Below are positions 30,583-42,573 of a stretch of 45,264 nucleotides of DNA, piece after piece. Under the pieces are notes generated by a model, which saw only the letters and a list, made by a program, of their open reading frames with translations, searched no databases and was not told the DNA's origin. The DNA is from Ochromonas danica (taxonomy: Eukaryota > Sar > Chrysophyceae > Chromulinales > Chromulinaceae), in NCBI GenBank assembly GCA_015146655.1, contig VKHL01000203.1:1-45264 (forward strand), in the 5' to 3' direction. Both the position numbers and the translations under genes were made by a program. Position 1 is the first letter of the stretch, and each line of letters begins with the position of its first letter.

Positions 30583-31812
30583 ATGATTGCATTCGCACCG
30601 AAAGGAATTTTTTTAATTTTTACTTGTTTTGTTGCAACGGCTGCATTGGTGGATTTCTACCAAACCTTGGGACTGCCTCGCGCCGCCTCTCAGCAAGACA
30701 TTGACCTCGCCTATAGACAGCTTTCTTCTGCCTTTGCTTGCGAAGTCGATGCATCAGGAAAAGGTAATAGTGCGCTACTCGAGGCTGTCGCCCATGCCTA
30801 CGAAGTCTTGGGTGACCCTGCAAGACGTCAACTCTACGACAAGACCTATTTAGCTCAGCTGCATAGGACTGCGAAAGAAGACACTCTCCTCTTCTCTCAG
30901 GAGGAGATTTCTGCTCTTCAACCTCGCACCATCGCCAGCGAATTGGCTGAGATGTTGAGAGAAGGCCAGCAGAGTGCTATTGAACAAATTGAAAGCCTCC
31001 GCACCTTCACTCGAAGCAATGGGGTTTTCGTGGTCTTCCTCTGCATCTTTACTCTTGGTCTAGCAGCCTTTTACTTGAGACCCTTCAGAGAGCTGCAGGT
31101 CGAGAAGGAAAGGGTAAGTGTTGAGAATAGTGAGGAGCAAGAACTAACTCCAGCTCCAGTTCAAGAAGAACAAGAAGAAGAGGTGGGAACCCCTGACGAT
31201 GAAGCCAAATGGGGAGAAGAGAGAGTGGAGGAAGTCATTCGACCTTCTGTGTTAGTCGATGTCGCTGTGTCTGCATGTCCGCCTTCATCTTTCGCTGTGG
31301 TTTCTCCAACACCCGCCCCTGCAGCTGTTAACCCGCAGACTGTGCCTATTTTAGCACAAGAGCATGGACCTGTTTCAAGCATTGGTATTGACTTGGGATA
31401 CAAGATCCGAGCTGTTCCTCTCTCAGCGCAGTCTTTGTCCTCCTCGAGACCTATGGCTTCCCATCAAGACTATTCGAGCAGTCACAGTGGGGAAGCAGAA
31501 AGAGAAGAGCGCATCAATCAGCTGGCTTCCGCGGTGCCAACACCCATGGATGCTTCTTCACATGCTTTCCAAGAGGCTTCTTTGAATCAAGTCCCTGACA
31601 CAAGCAGTGCAAGTGAGTTAAAAGAGGAATCGCCAAACAAGCACGCCTTAGAGCAATCAGGCGTCACAACACCCATTAGGAATACTGATGTTTCTGGCGA
31701 AGGGAAGCGCTTGACTGGAACGAAGCGACGCATTGATGCCATTAAATCGAAGAGAGAAAGTAATGGTCTGGAAGAGGTAGAAAAGAAAATACGACTCGAG
31801 TTAGTGCATTAA
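30583..31812 (+). CDS. J-domain-like membrane protein lacking HPD
   Basis: A single exon of 409 residues from MIAFAPKG; the frame is open further upstream but that part looks like 5' UTR. Residues 1-24 are a signal peptide or anchor. Residues about 25-90 align to a J domain: DFYQTLGLPRAASQQDIDLAYRQL, then HAYEVLGDPARRQLYD. The HPD tripeptide between helices II and III is missing (CEV in its place), so Hsp70 ATPase stimulation is unlikely. A second membrane helix lies near residues 146-165 (GVFVVFLCIFTLGLAAFYL). After it comes a long acidic, disordered tail (EEQEEE region) ending with a basic KRRIDAIKSKRE patch. If the first segment is cleaved, the J-like part is lumenal and the tail cytosolic. 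Confidence 0.75.
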   Translation: MIAFAPKGIFLIFTCFVATAALVDFYQTLGLPRAASQQDIDLAYRQLSSAFACEVDASGKGNSALLEAVAHAYEVLGDPARRQLYDKTYLAQLHRTAKEDTLLFSQEEISALQPRTIASELAEMLREGQQSAIEQIESLRTFTRSNGVFVVFLCIFTLGLAAFYLRPFRELQVEKERVSVENSEEQELTPAPVQEEQEEEVGTPDDEAKWGEERVEEVIRPSVLVDVAVSACPPSSFAVVSPTPAPAAVNPQTVPILAQEHGPVSSIGIDLGYKIRAVPLSAQSLSSSRPMASHQDYSSSHSGEAEREERINQLASAVPTPMDASSHAFQEASLNQVPDTSSASELKEESPNKHALEQSGVTTPIRNTDVSGEGKRLTGTKRRIDAIKSKRESNGLEEVEKKIRLELVH

Positions 31813-32040
31813 AGAATGAAAGAAGTGTGTGTTCGGTTTCCCTATTGGATGTTAGCTTTTTACAGCGCCATGTATTGTGAATAATAGCCATAATTAACTC
31901 TCTTTTTGTGTCAAGGCAGTAGTTGTGTCATTATTAACTTGGTCAAGTCAGTTAGCTACATACTACAAAGAAAAGGTCGGTATCAACTAAAAGGAATCGG
32001 AGGTAGTAGATAGTCTACTACAGTCTGTCAGAACAATACA

Positions 32041-33082
32041 TCAATGGAAGCGTTTCTCGATCTTGTAGATACGATTGCTATTATCCAGGAAATAAGTTAT
32101 GGAAGTGTGGATATCGATCACATCTGGCTTGATATCCAGCTTGAAATCAGCCCAGCATTGCGGTGAAGAGATAACAGAAAGGGCATCAGACAAAGGCATT
32201 GAAGAGATCGCGCCTCGCCCTTCCAGTAAAGCTACATATGCTGCGCCAGGCACAGTATAAACACGATTCTTCTCATCCTTCACATCTACCAGTCCTTCAC
32301 GTATTCGAGTACCGCAAATATGAGCATTGATGATAATATCACTGCCACCTTTATGTAAGAATTGCTTGATTTGAGCATGTTTAACTTCAAAAGTGGCATC
32401 AGGAGAACTGTCCATACGTTGAACGAAGAAGTCAATAATTCCTTCCACTCCACAGACTTGGTAAACAGGTTGCAGAAAACCACTACACGACGCTTTATAG
32501 TCGACCATACAGCAGTTGGCAAACAAGAAGGTGCGGAAAAACCTGGCATAAGCAACTAAGTCACCACTATTGGAGATGTTCGCTAACATGACAGGGAAAT
32601 CTCGTCGGAAGTCTCTTTTAGGAATATGAGGGAAGGGACTCTTGCGTCTCCATGCTCTGTCAGGAGTAGGACGTGGACGAAGATCAACTTCGTCTTGGAG
32701 AACGGTTGAATCAACATCTTCGTCACTTCTCGATCTCTTCTCACCTACACAGACCTAAACACAAATTACTCTGAGGTCACTAATAAGAAGATGAGGTCAC
32801 CAAGAGAGATAGATGGCTTACAACTTTATCCAAAGAAGATGAAGAGGAAGGAGAGGAGGAGGAAGAGGAATGGGAAGAGGAAGGGGAAGTAAGAGAAGAA
32901 GATTCTTCCAAGTAGAAGAGAATTTCCTCCACAGAGTACATGGATAACGGGGATACTGCAGATAACATTACTTCAATAACTGTTACTTCACACACTCTCG
33001 ACAAGTTAATGAGTGAAAATCGAGTTTTATATTTCGACTCTCTGAATATGGAATTGGCGAGTTTTAAAAACATGACAGACAT
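32041..33082 (-). CDS. Unrecognised protein, possible NTF2/SnoaL-like fold
   Basis: Two exons, 33082-32822 and 32754-32041, phase 0 (GTAAGC...TTAG), giving 324 residues. A Met at about 32970 is an alternative start. After a head with a Ser run comes a basic/acidic linker (EKRSRSDEDVDS, RPRPTPDRAWRR). The C-terminal 190 residues look globular: MLANISNSGDLVAYARFF, GVEGIIDFFVQRMDSSPD, and alternating strands to the end. The length and strand pattern recall NTF2/SnoaL-like domains, but I see no diagnostic residues. No signal peptide or membrane segment. Probably nuclear or cytosolic; function unknown. Confidence 0.7.
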
Positions 33083-33242
33083 TACGGTTCCTTGATATCC
33101 AAATTTCTAGATGCTAGATTCCCAGATCTGGCTGTCTGTCTGCGTATCTTGTGAGTGTTTCTTGCCAACCCATCGAAACTCGAAACGATTCCCACGAATC
33201 AGAGTCAGTCAGTCAATCAGTCAATCAATCAATCCTATCCAC

Positions 33243-33879
33243 ATGTTTCTTAGAGTCATCTTCCTCTGTATATTCGCTCTAGCGACTCTTCATGGAGTGT
33301 ATAGTCAAGAAGGAGAAGCTCCTCAGCAGCAGGTGACTCTGACTCGCGAGAAGCTCGAGCAGTTGCTGCAGATCATGAATCCCACCTGCCGCACAGAGCT
33401 CGAGAACGCTCTGGCTTCACAGGGACATATTTCTGAAGACTGTAGACTAGAGATCCAAAACGCTTTTATGACCTTGGGCATTGAGTTGGATAAAGCAGAT
33501 GAGACATCATCTGGTAGACCCCAACAGTCACAACAACAACAGCAACAAAGACAGCAGCAGCAGCAGGCTAGTGCAGGGGGAGTGAATCCCGAGGAGATAG
33601 ACTTAGAGCAAAGTCGCAACACAACAGTCCCTCTAATAGCGATCGTGGGCTTCGTCGTTCTGCTCTTCGGCGGTGCCGGGGCCTATGTTGTCTACCGAAA
33701 CAGTCAAATCGACCCCAACGTCGTCTCGAAGAAGCCCAAGAAGCTCAGCAAGAAGAAGGTTTGTTTGAGAGTATCTAACTCTATAACGCTAGCTAATCAA
33801 TCGTCTAATAATGATGTTTCCTCGTTGTGTGTAGGAGGAGAAGCAGCGCATGAAGAATGGATTGCGCGCCCAGGGCTGA
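33243..33879 (+). CDS. Small single-pass membrane protein with Gln-rich ectodomain
   Basis: Two exons, 33243-33758 and 33835-33879, phase 0, give 186 residues; without splicing the frame would run to 33968. The start MFLRVIFLCIFALATLHGVYS is a signal peptide. A short lumenal domain (about residues 28-90) has two Cys (NPTC, EDC) that could form a disulfide, followed by a Gln-rich linker. A membrane helix lies at residues about 124-146 (VPLIAIVGFVVLLFGGAGAYVVY), then a Lys-rich cytosolic tail. I do not recognise the family. The topology suggests a type I protein of the secretory pathway. It is divergent from the gene at 32041-33082. Confidence 0.75.
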
Positions 33880-34390
33880 GCCCATCGCTTTCTCCCTGCT
33901 ATACTAGATCTAGTGCAAGTCTTATTTCCCTTTTATCGGCTCCGTATAGTGGAGTTGACAGACACTGATCTGACTAACCGTTCAATGCAAAACTTGGTTG
34001 ACTAACCGCCACCACCATCTTCCCCACAGCAACTAGTCTGTCTAACAGCGCAATTCTTCGTGGACATCTATCTTTCCCACTGCAACTAGTCTCTCTAACA
34101 GAGCAATTCTTCCTCAACATGTACTTAATATAGACATTTATTGGAAGAAGACAAACATGCACGCATCTTCTGAACGTGGAGAATGATAGTAATTTAGGCG
34201 TTTTGACAGAATGAAAGCGAGGAAGGCATCACATCAAGCATCGAAAGCCCAGCACAAAAATGCCGGCAGCTCATCTAAGACAGCGAGCAGGAGAGAAGAG
34301 AACGAAGCGCCCGAAGGCTGCTACCTTTCTCCGCTCTCCACCGCCACAAGAACATAAACAGAGCAACCGAGGAGAGCAGAATAAACAGCA
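33880..34390. other. Intergenic between convergent genes
   Basis: Two diverged copies of an ACTAGTCTGTCTAACAGCGCAAT-type segment lie at about 34030-34060 and 34083-34113 (CAACTAGTCT...TAACAG...GCAATTCTTC), a short direct repeat about 53 bases apart. No gene supported. Confidence 0.5.
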
Positions 34391-35163
34391 TTAATCATCC
34401 TTTTTCGAGGGCTCTTGGCTGGACTCCTCGTTCTGAGGCTTCGATGTCGTCTCGTCTGACTTCTTGGCAGGCTTGGCATTAATGTGCTCCAGACCCAAGG
34501 CTGGCACCAAGTAAGGCTGTAAGGCGGTCTTATAGATCAGCTCAGCACCCTGGACAACCCCACCATAACACACTGGTTGTCAATGAAGCAAATGAGGGTA
34601 TATCAAGAAGCACTTACCCTGGTCTTGGGGTGGAAGCAATAGACAAGGAAGGCGGCCTTCATGAAGAAGAAGTAGGGAATGGAGCTAAAGAGAACCCCCA
34701 AGAGACCTTCAACCACCTGTTTGCATTAAGAAGTGGTTCAGAAAGTGTGAGGCAATCCCTCAAGACAAGGTGTGTACCTTAAAGAGAGTGAAGATGAGCC
34801 AGTAGGTCAAGAGCAAGGTGTCGTCATCCTTCTCAGGACTTTCAATAGCCTTGATTGAGGCATAGAGGGGATAGACATATCCGACCAAGTCACTAGACAT
34901 ACCACAGCACAACACAACAGCACAGCATAAGACCAGAGCAGAGCAGGGGAAATCAATTGGCAGCACTCGAAGACTTACACGGCGAAGTTTCCATTTCCCC
35001 ATAACAGAAGAAGGAAGAAAGGAGTCAACACACCGGCCACTACCACGAGGGATTTTTCGATATTCAACTTCTCAGCAATCTTCTCTACGGGTTGGTTGAT
35101 CTTGGGATTTCCCGCTAAGAATTCATCAATCTTGGTCTTGGCTAAGCTCCACTGGTCAGTCAT
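34391..35163 (-). CDS. REEP5: REEP5 / Yop1 / HVA22 ER membrane-shaping protein
   Basis: Four exons: 35163-34979, 34892-34778, 34716-34618, 34549-34391, giving 185 residues, the normal size. It carries the TB2/DP1/HVA22 domain: membrane hairpins near residues 38-58 ([16 protein letters not shown]) and in [17 protein letters not shown], then [17 protein letters not shown], followed by [15 protein letters not shown]. The C-terminus is a charged tail (KKSDETTSK...KKDD). These proteins bend ER membrane into tubules by hairpin insertion and interact with reticulons. The YVYPLYAS and YW.IF motifs are family hallmarks. Confidence 0.95.
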
Positions 35164-35900
35164 AGTCGATTAGTGAAGTGTGGACAGTAAGGCAGGGGTC
35201 AAGCAAAGGCAGCAACTTCTTCCTAAGAGGTCAGTCAGGTAATGTTCTCATAGCAGCGCCAAGAGAGAAGACAGCAGAACACACCGGAAGCACGTCCCGC
35301 TTCAGTCCGTCCGCGCAACACTTCCAGCGCAAGGCAATAATAGTTTAACGTTTGAAGAAGGTGAGATGGATGTCTCTAACCTCTAACACAGTCTACTTGA
35401 TACTGTTATAGTTGACTGATTCAAATCACACTCTGAACTATGAGTTGATCATTCGATAATATGAGTCTTGCAAAATAAGGTCAAATCACGCTTTATTATT
35501 ACCTAAATTTTGCTATTCAATACGTTGTATGATGTCACTACAAAGAGAGGAAGAAAAATAGTTTAACAAAATTGAACTCATTCTTTCACAGTTAATCTGC
35601 TGCTATATTTACAAACATCAGATTGACTTTCAATCTCTCAATGGACGCACAGCCAGCGGATCATCCAACCACGCCCCCAAAACAACACTTTTCAGAGATT
35701 TAGTTGCGTTTATCCGAGTTTTATGATGCCTGGGTTTCTGGTGAAGAGAGGCTGGCTGGGGGAATGAATGAGAAAGAAAGAAGAAAGACGAGCTCTCTCT
35801 GCACGAGCCGCCCAGAGAAGAAGACAGAGTCAGTCCCCTTCCTTCATCATCTCTCACTAAGTGGTCTCTTGCACTTTCTCTATCCTCCCTCTCTTTCATA
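35164..35900. other. Intergenic between divergent REEP5 and transportin genes
   Basis: AT-rich in the middle (about 35390-35630), with the CT-rich CTTTCTCTATCCTCCCTCTCTTTC just before the ATG at 35901, similar to the 5' flanks of other genes here. No gene supported. Confidence 0.5.
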
Positions 35901-38900
35901 ATGGATATCCTCCCAACCGTGAAGCAAGCCATTGCAGCCTTGGCTCAGCCTGGAGAGACGGCCAAGGCCAACGAGTGGCTCGTAGACTTCGAAAAATCCT
36001 CTTCAGCCTGGGTAGCAGCTGACCTCCTTCTCACAGAGGAGAAAGGCTCGCCTTATCGCTTCTTTGGCGCCAAGTTTTTGTACAGCAAAATCCAGCGCCA
36101 ATTCTACGAATTGCAGCGCAACGAGGCCGAGCAGCTCATCTCCTCCCTCGTCCAGCACCTCCTTCGCCTTGCTAATGAGAAGCCTCATGAGACTCAGGTC
36201 ATCCGCTATCTCTGCCTGTCTGTGGCAGCCTTGGCTGTTCAGCTGAACCAGGCGGGTGTGGTCAGCCAGGTGCTGCGCTGGCTTAACCCCATCATACCTC
36301 AGGCACCCTCCGTGCTGCTCATCCTCCTCACCATCCTACCTGAAGAGGCTTATAACCGTTCGATTGACACTACTCCCGAGATACGAGACGCCTTTCTGAA
36401 CCAGCTGACTCAGTCGAATGAGGAGGTCATCCAATTCGCGCTCTCCCTGTGGCCCAATTTGTCCGCAGCTCAGGACAGAGGTAGAATCCTCAAGTGCTTG
36501 GAAAACTGGATTGATATCGTGGATATCCCACCTGAGATGATCTACAAACACAATGTGTTGTCGTTAGCGTTGGAGTCGATGGTGGCGGCGCAGCAAGAAG
36601 AAGAAGTTTTCGAGGCGGCCGTCGACCTCGTGCTTGTCCTTGTCAAGCGATACATTCGTAAAGACCCTACCATTGTCCACCATGCTCTGCCACATATCCT
36701 GTCTCTGTCGTCGAAGTGGAGAGCTATCCATGCACGAGTCAACGAGACGATCTCGAGGCAGGGCGACCACGAGGCCGAGATGGACGAAGACGACCGCAAC
36801 GAGGCCTTCGCTCTGTGTCGACTCTTCACAGAAGTCGCTGAGACCTGTATTGACATGTTTTCCAATGTCTACACTAACTTTGGCCAGGAGGTCTTACTCA
36901 ATCTGCTGTTGGAATGCGCGGCTTTCCATCAGAGCCATCAGATCGCACGCATTCCTTTGAAGTTCTTCTACGAACTCTCCATGATGATCAAACCTCCTTC
37001 TTCTTCATCTCAGGGAGAAAGAGCTGATATCAATGAGACGTCTTCTTCTGATATCAATAACAATGGCAACCATAACAATGGCAGGAATGGAGGAGATCGA
37101 TTGGGTTTAGAGATGTATCAGAAGTATGGTCCTTTTTATGGCAAGCTGCTGGAGGTCGCAGTGCTCAACCTTACTCTACCCTTCCCCGTGCTATCAGGTG
37201 CCAAGAAGATGACCGACGATCAGTACGAAAGGAGGAGTGAGTGGCGAGAGAGCATCTTGGACTGCAGCTTCGTCCTCACCGCCTCTCATGCCTTGGATTT
37301 GCTTTGTCAGGAACTAGAGAGTGTTATCAAGTCAATCGCATCGAATGGAGGTGCAGGAGGAAGTGGAGAAGGTCATGTTAGTGGGGGTGGGCAAATGTCT
37401 GTCCAGCAGGCCAATGGGTGGTGCCGGATAGAAGCCATTCTGTGCTGCATTCAGGTCGTGCTTCCACGCCTCGCCTCTTCCAATGATTCAGCAGTGAATG
37501 GCAATGGCAATGCGAGCAATCGAATCCCCCAACTCATCTCTTTGCTGTGCACGCTGCCAAGAGAGTTGCTGTGCTTGCAGCTCACAGCCATTGACTTGCT
37601 GGGCAACCTCGCACCTTACCTCGTACAGCACAGTAAGTATATCATGCTCTTTATGGACAAGTTGTATCAGGATCTTGCCACAGTGAAGACCTCACTGGCA
37701 GCCTCCAAGGCGATGATGTTGATTCTCAAAGCCACGCCTTCCTCCTTCCAACAACCAGCCGCTGCTGCCGCATCCATGGCCTTCCCTGTGTTGGAATGGC
37801 ACGAGAAGGTGATGATTCTGCGAGATCATGGTCAACTCTCTTTAGAGGCGGAGCTCAACTGGTTGGAAGGCCTCGCCGTGGCCGTGGCACAGCATTTGCC
37901 TCCAACTAACAGCTTGTCAGCCATCAATGCGCTCTTGGCAAACTCTTTCCAAGGTTTACAACATGCTCTGGGACAACAACAAGAGAAGAGTGTCATTCAA
38001 CAACTAGATCGATTCTCTATTCTGGTCAAATACTATCATCTGCCACGTGATACTCACGCTGCTAGTAGCCAGCAGTTCTACAGCGGAGACTATGCCGTGG
38101 CAGTGCGAGGGTATTTGGCACAACTCGTCACTGCCTTCGGCTACCTTGACCAAGTCTTGCGTATGCATCGCAATGAGTCCATCAGTGAGAAGGTTTGTCG
38201 CTGTTATCGCTTTGCCATGAAGCACTACCCCTATGAGATGATGGAGCACTTGCCACAGCTGATGACCTTGCTGAGCACACAGTTCGCCTTCTACCCGGTC
38301 TCTCCTTTCCTCTATGCCGCTGCTACTATCATCTCGACCTATTCTCTCTTCCCTATCCCAGCAGCTGGACAAAGCAGTGCTAGCAATAGTGAGGCGGTAG
38401 CAGCCGCAGGAGGAAGTGCACTAACTCCAGCGATATACGAGATGGTTTGGTCTCTCTCCACGACTTTCTTTGCTAGCTTCTCTACCTTCGATCATTTCAT
38501 TCAGAAGCCTGACGTGGTGGAAGAGTATTACTACCTCCTGGCCAAGCTCTTACAGTACATTCCTCTACCCTTCTTGCAGGAGCAAGCTACCTCCTCCTCC
38601 TCCGCTGCTGCTGCTACTGGAAGTGTAGACAACAGCAGTAGCAGTAGTAGTAGTGGTGGTAGTAATCGTGTAGATACAATCTTGCAGGCCGCACTGAGTG
38701 GCTTGGCTCTAGACCATCGAGAGGCGCAGAAAGGCATTTTGTCCTTCCTGGAACAATACTTACACCTCACCTCCTTCTTCTCCTCCTCCTCCTCCTCTAA
38801 TCCCTACTACCCCATGTACAACGAGATGGCTGCTAAGATGATCTTACAAGATGCTGTGGGGGGACGCATTGTGCAAAGACTCTTCGGGTTGCTCTGTGGA

Positions 38901-39229
38901 CGACTCTTTGCCTATGCCATCGATGAAAGCAATGGATGTATCGCGGACGTGCTGTGGTATCTCAAGAGGAAGTACCCACAGGAGCTCCAGGTTAGTGTTG
39001 TCACTTCGTCTCTCACTCTCTCTCAAATCTCACACTCCCTCTGACTCTCCCTCTCTCTGTCTCTCTACAGCGCTGGCTGCTTGGCAGCATTGAGCAAGAG
39101 GATCGGCGCATCCAGGCAGTGGCGGAGGCTCAGAAGGTAGTGTATTACCTGCTACAGGCTTCTTCTCTGAGGGACTTCTCCCAGACACTGGGGCGCTTCG
39201 AGGCGTCCTGTAGACGAGCGATGAAATAG
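35901..39229 (+). CDS. TNPO3: Transportin-3 / importin-13-like karyopherin
   Basis: Two exons, 35901-38990 and 39071-39229, give 1082 residues, slightly longer than the usual 920-960 because of Ser, Asn and Gly inserts. The protein is a HEAT-repeat solenoid from end to end. The N-terminus has the importin-beta-like layout: AIAALAQPGETAKANEWLVD, SPYRFFGAKFLYSKIQRQF, then a LCLSVAALAVQ repeat. ANEWL and FFGA.FLY.KI are shared by TNPO3/Mtr10 and IPO13. The last exon supplies the C-terminal helices (RWLLGSIEQEDRR, VVYYLLQASSLRDFSQ). TNPO3/Mtr10 imports SR splicing factors; IPO13 imports and exports UBC9 and exon-junction proteins. I favour TNPO3 but cannot separate them with certainty. Confidence 0.88.
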
Positions 39230-39711
39230 AGTTAATGAATGAATGAGTGATTGAATGAAAGAGATTGATTGAATGAGAAAGTGGGTGAGAGATAAAAGGT
39301 AGTAATCAGCAGAATGTGACGCAAGAAACGCTGACAGCAGCAGTGGTGTTATCTAGTCTTCTCATAGCAGTCAACTGTGGTACAGAAGCTAATAGACTAT
39401 ACTAGTACAGTACAGTACAGTACAGTACAGTGTTGAGTGATTTCCACGTTATCAAAACGGCTTTTCTGATAACACCATTATGCAATGCAATCAGCTTTCT
39501 TCGTGCGATAGTCTATTTCCAACAAGTACCGAATACGTCGAAAGCGCATAAACAATGTTGATGATGGGGAAAAACGTGTTAAAACGTTAAAAACGTGTTT
39601 TTGGGTTGTGTGTGCACTATTATTGTGTTGCGAGGGAATCTCAAGAAAACCAGCCGAAAAGCAATCATTGGTGAATTGGTGATTTGCAATCATTGTCTGC
39701 TTCATTTCATC
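39230..39711. other. Intergenic with (GTACA)n run and shared motif
   Basis: A pentanucleotide repeat (TACAG)n of about five units lies at 39404-39431. The motif GTGATTTCCACGTTATC plus A's, also seen at 27067, lies at 39437-39457. The rest is the upstream region of the exonuclease gene, with several AAAACGTT steps at 39570-39600. Confidence 0.6.
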
Positions 39712-40153
39712 ATGAGTGAGAGCATTCCTGATGAAGGAGAGTTCATGGAATTAATGCGAGATAAGAAGAAGCAGAAAAAGTGGAGGAAGCGTGTGGAGAA
39801 AGGCGAGGCCAACCACCGCGAGGCCTACCTCATCGCCCGCTACCTCTGCCACCTCGACGTGAGCCTCTCACTCAACTGAACATGCTATAGGCTGCTTACA
39901 GTAATCCTCTTTGTGTGGTACAGGCTATTCCGTCCATTGACTTCCGCGTGGATCGCAGTCGACAGAAGGCTGGTCATGACCTGCAGATCTCTGTGAGTCA
40001 CACAGACTGACTGACTGACTGACTGACTGACCTCTACCCTCCTCGTCTGACTGGCTGACTTCTGTGTGCTTGTCTGTCCCTGTGCAGGAAGTGAGAGACT
40101 TGCTCTCTTGTGTGCTGCTGGACCAGCCCAGCGCTGTGCGAGGATTTTCGGTA

Positions 40154-40185
<32 letters not shown>

Positions 40186-40204
40186 ACACATACACACACA
40201 CACA

Positions 40205-40265
<61 letters not shown>

Positions 40266-40773
40266 CTCATGTAGCTCCTGACATCTCGTCTGTCTGCTTC
40301 TAGCTGGGCAACAAGGCCTATCTGCGCTATGTCTTGCTACTGCATGTGGAAGGTCTTCGTGACGGCAGAGTCTTCCTCCACAGTGAGACCAACCATCCAT
40401 CTCTCTCATGCCACTGCCACCAAAGTCTAACACTTCTTTCTGTGTATGTGTGTGTGCTATGTAAGAGTTGAAGATGGGGGACGACGTGTACCGCGTGCGC
40501 ATCACGAAAGAGCGCGAGCACATGGCCTACCTGCCCTACAAGCTGCTCACTGTCTCTCAAGAAGAGAGTCCCTTGATCGCCTCTGGAGGAGAGATAGCAG
40601 CAGGTAACAGTAACAGCAGCAGTAGCAGTAGCAAACAGGAAGTGGTAGAGGAGGGTGTTGTCTCTTCAGAGGAGGAGCAGTTGTACGAGAAGATGAAGCG
40701 CTTTGTCTTGAGCAACGGTCACTATCACCTCTGGAACTACCCCTCACTTCTGTCTGACTCTGACACTGCCGAA

Positions 40774-40810
<37 letters not shown>

Positions 40811-42573
40811 TGGGGGAAGATACCATGGATATTGCCTCTCAGCCACACATTGACAACCAGACCTCCTCGGCTAGTGTGGAGGAGGAGGCAATGGATATTG
40901 TCAATGGCAAGCGCAAATCTCCTCTTCCAGGTCAGTTGGGCGAGAGAGAAGGACAAGTCGAGGAGAGTCTCCCAGTGAAGCGCTGGAAGGAAGAGTCTAC
41001 CCCTTCCTCCTCCTCCTCTGCTTTGCTTCAGTCGACAGGAGGAAGCACTGCTATGAGTGATCCTCTCGTGCCAGACCTCACCGAGACAAATCGTTTGCTC
41101 GCATCCATACCAGCTCTGCAGCCTGTGACTGTGAGCTATTTCGAGGACTTCCCCGTGAACAAGAAGGTAGTCCAGCAGAGAGACTTCCTCAGCACACTCT
41201 CCGTGGACGATGCAGCCTATGCAGACCTTGTCCGCGGTACCATTCGCATGGTCTCTCCCAAGAGAAAGTTCGTCCATATAGTGGCCGTGGACTGCGAGAT
41301 GTGTGACACCACGTTAGGCATGGAGATTGTACGTGTTACTCTCTTAACACCCATACTAGACGACTCAGAAGACAGTGATTATGATGGCAAGAACGAGGTC
41401 TATCGCGGATGTAAAGTACTGCTGGATAGTCTCGTTCTTCCGCGAGGACAAGTCGTGGACTATCGCACAGAGTTCAGTGGCGTCTCTGCGGCCACTTTAC
41501 AGACTGTTACCACTACCTTTACTCAGATTCAACTCGCGTTATTGCGTATTATTACTCAAGAGACTCTTCTGGTTGGTCATTCCCTTGACAGTGATCTCCG
41601 TGCCTTACATCTCTATCATCGCAATTGCATTGACACGGCCATTCTCTTCCCTCATGCCTGTGGCTATCCTCTGCGAAGAAAGTTACGCCATCTAGCCAAA
41701 GACTGCTTGAACATGACTATTCAAAGCACTACTACTAGTGGTAAGAAGGAAGGCCATGACAGTCGAGAAGATGCCCACGCCGCCTTGCAGCTGGTGCTCA
41801 ACAAAGTCGAGAAAGGCGAAAACTTCGGCCCCGCCAATGCCAAGCAGTCCTCCACTCGAGCGTCTATCTTGAAGTCTTATTCTGCCATGCAAGTGCGTGC
41901 TACCTTGGTGACTTGTCTGGTGGATGAAGAGGGCAAGACGTTAGAGGAGGAGAAGGCAGCCATTCTCTTGGCAGCCGCAGAGGGTGACCCGCAAGAATCA
42001 TCGGCCAAAACCCAAACCACCACTACCACCACCAGCGCTGCCAATAGCAACAATGGAAACAACGTGAAGAATGGGTTGAAATACAGTGGGAAAGGATTCT
42101 ATTATGCCTTGGAGGATGCAGTGGATGGAAATGCCGAGACATTGCGCTGCCATCCCAACAATCTGCCTGAGACTGTCACTCAAGTCATTCTGCGTGCCTC
42201 CTCATCGTCCAAAGACCTTGCTCCCTTGACTGCTGTGCGGTCTTTGCCAGAGCTGTCTGCTAATGCCAAGGAGTTGGATCCTCCCATCCTCGTCTGTGCC
42301 TCCATTGCGACATCTCCTCAATACTCTGAGCAAGACGTCCACTCAATGATCCAAAGCCTACAGAAGCAATTGCAAGAACATGCTGGAGAGAAGCATGGCT
42401 TGCTCTTGGTCACAACGCAAGGTGACGTGCATCGCGTTCAAGATCTCTTCCAGCGGAAGCGTGGCAGTCAACATCCTCTCAGCGCTGTCACTTGGAATGG
42501 CCAGCTGGAGAAGACTTTGAAGGAGGAGATCGCGAGTGTTAACATGGGCTTCATATCCATGAGTGTGGTCTAG
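39712..42573 (+). CDS. DEDDh RNA exonuclease, REXO1/REXO5 family
   Basis: Five exons: 39712-39858, 39924-39992, 40088-40150, 40304-40382, 40466-42573, giving 821 residues. The N-terminal part, including the basic KKKQKKWRKR, an ISEVRDLLSCVLLD helix and YVLLLHVEGLRDG, resembles the head of REXO5/NEF-sp proteins. The exonuclease domain (about 385-570) has all three motifs: ExoI HIVAVDCEMC, ExoII LLVGHSLDSDLRAL, and ExoIII HDSREDAHAAL with the catalytic His and Asp. It trims 3' ends of structured RNAs such as 5S rRNA, tRNA or snoRNA precursors. A long acidic, Gly/Gln-rich insert (GQGQGQ) separates head and domain. The C-terminus does not show clear RRMs, unlike animal REXO5. Probably nuclear or nucleolar. 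Confidence 0.9.
40153..40264. repeat. (CA)n microsatellite in exonuclease intron 3
   Basis: About 56 CA units with three T interruptions. It begins two bases after the donor GTAACA and fills most of the 153-base intron. Confidence 0.95.
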
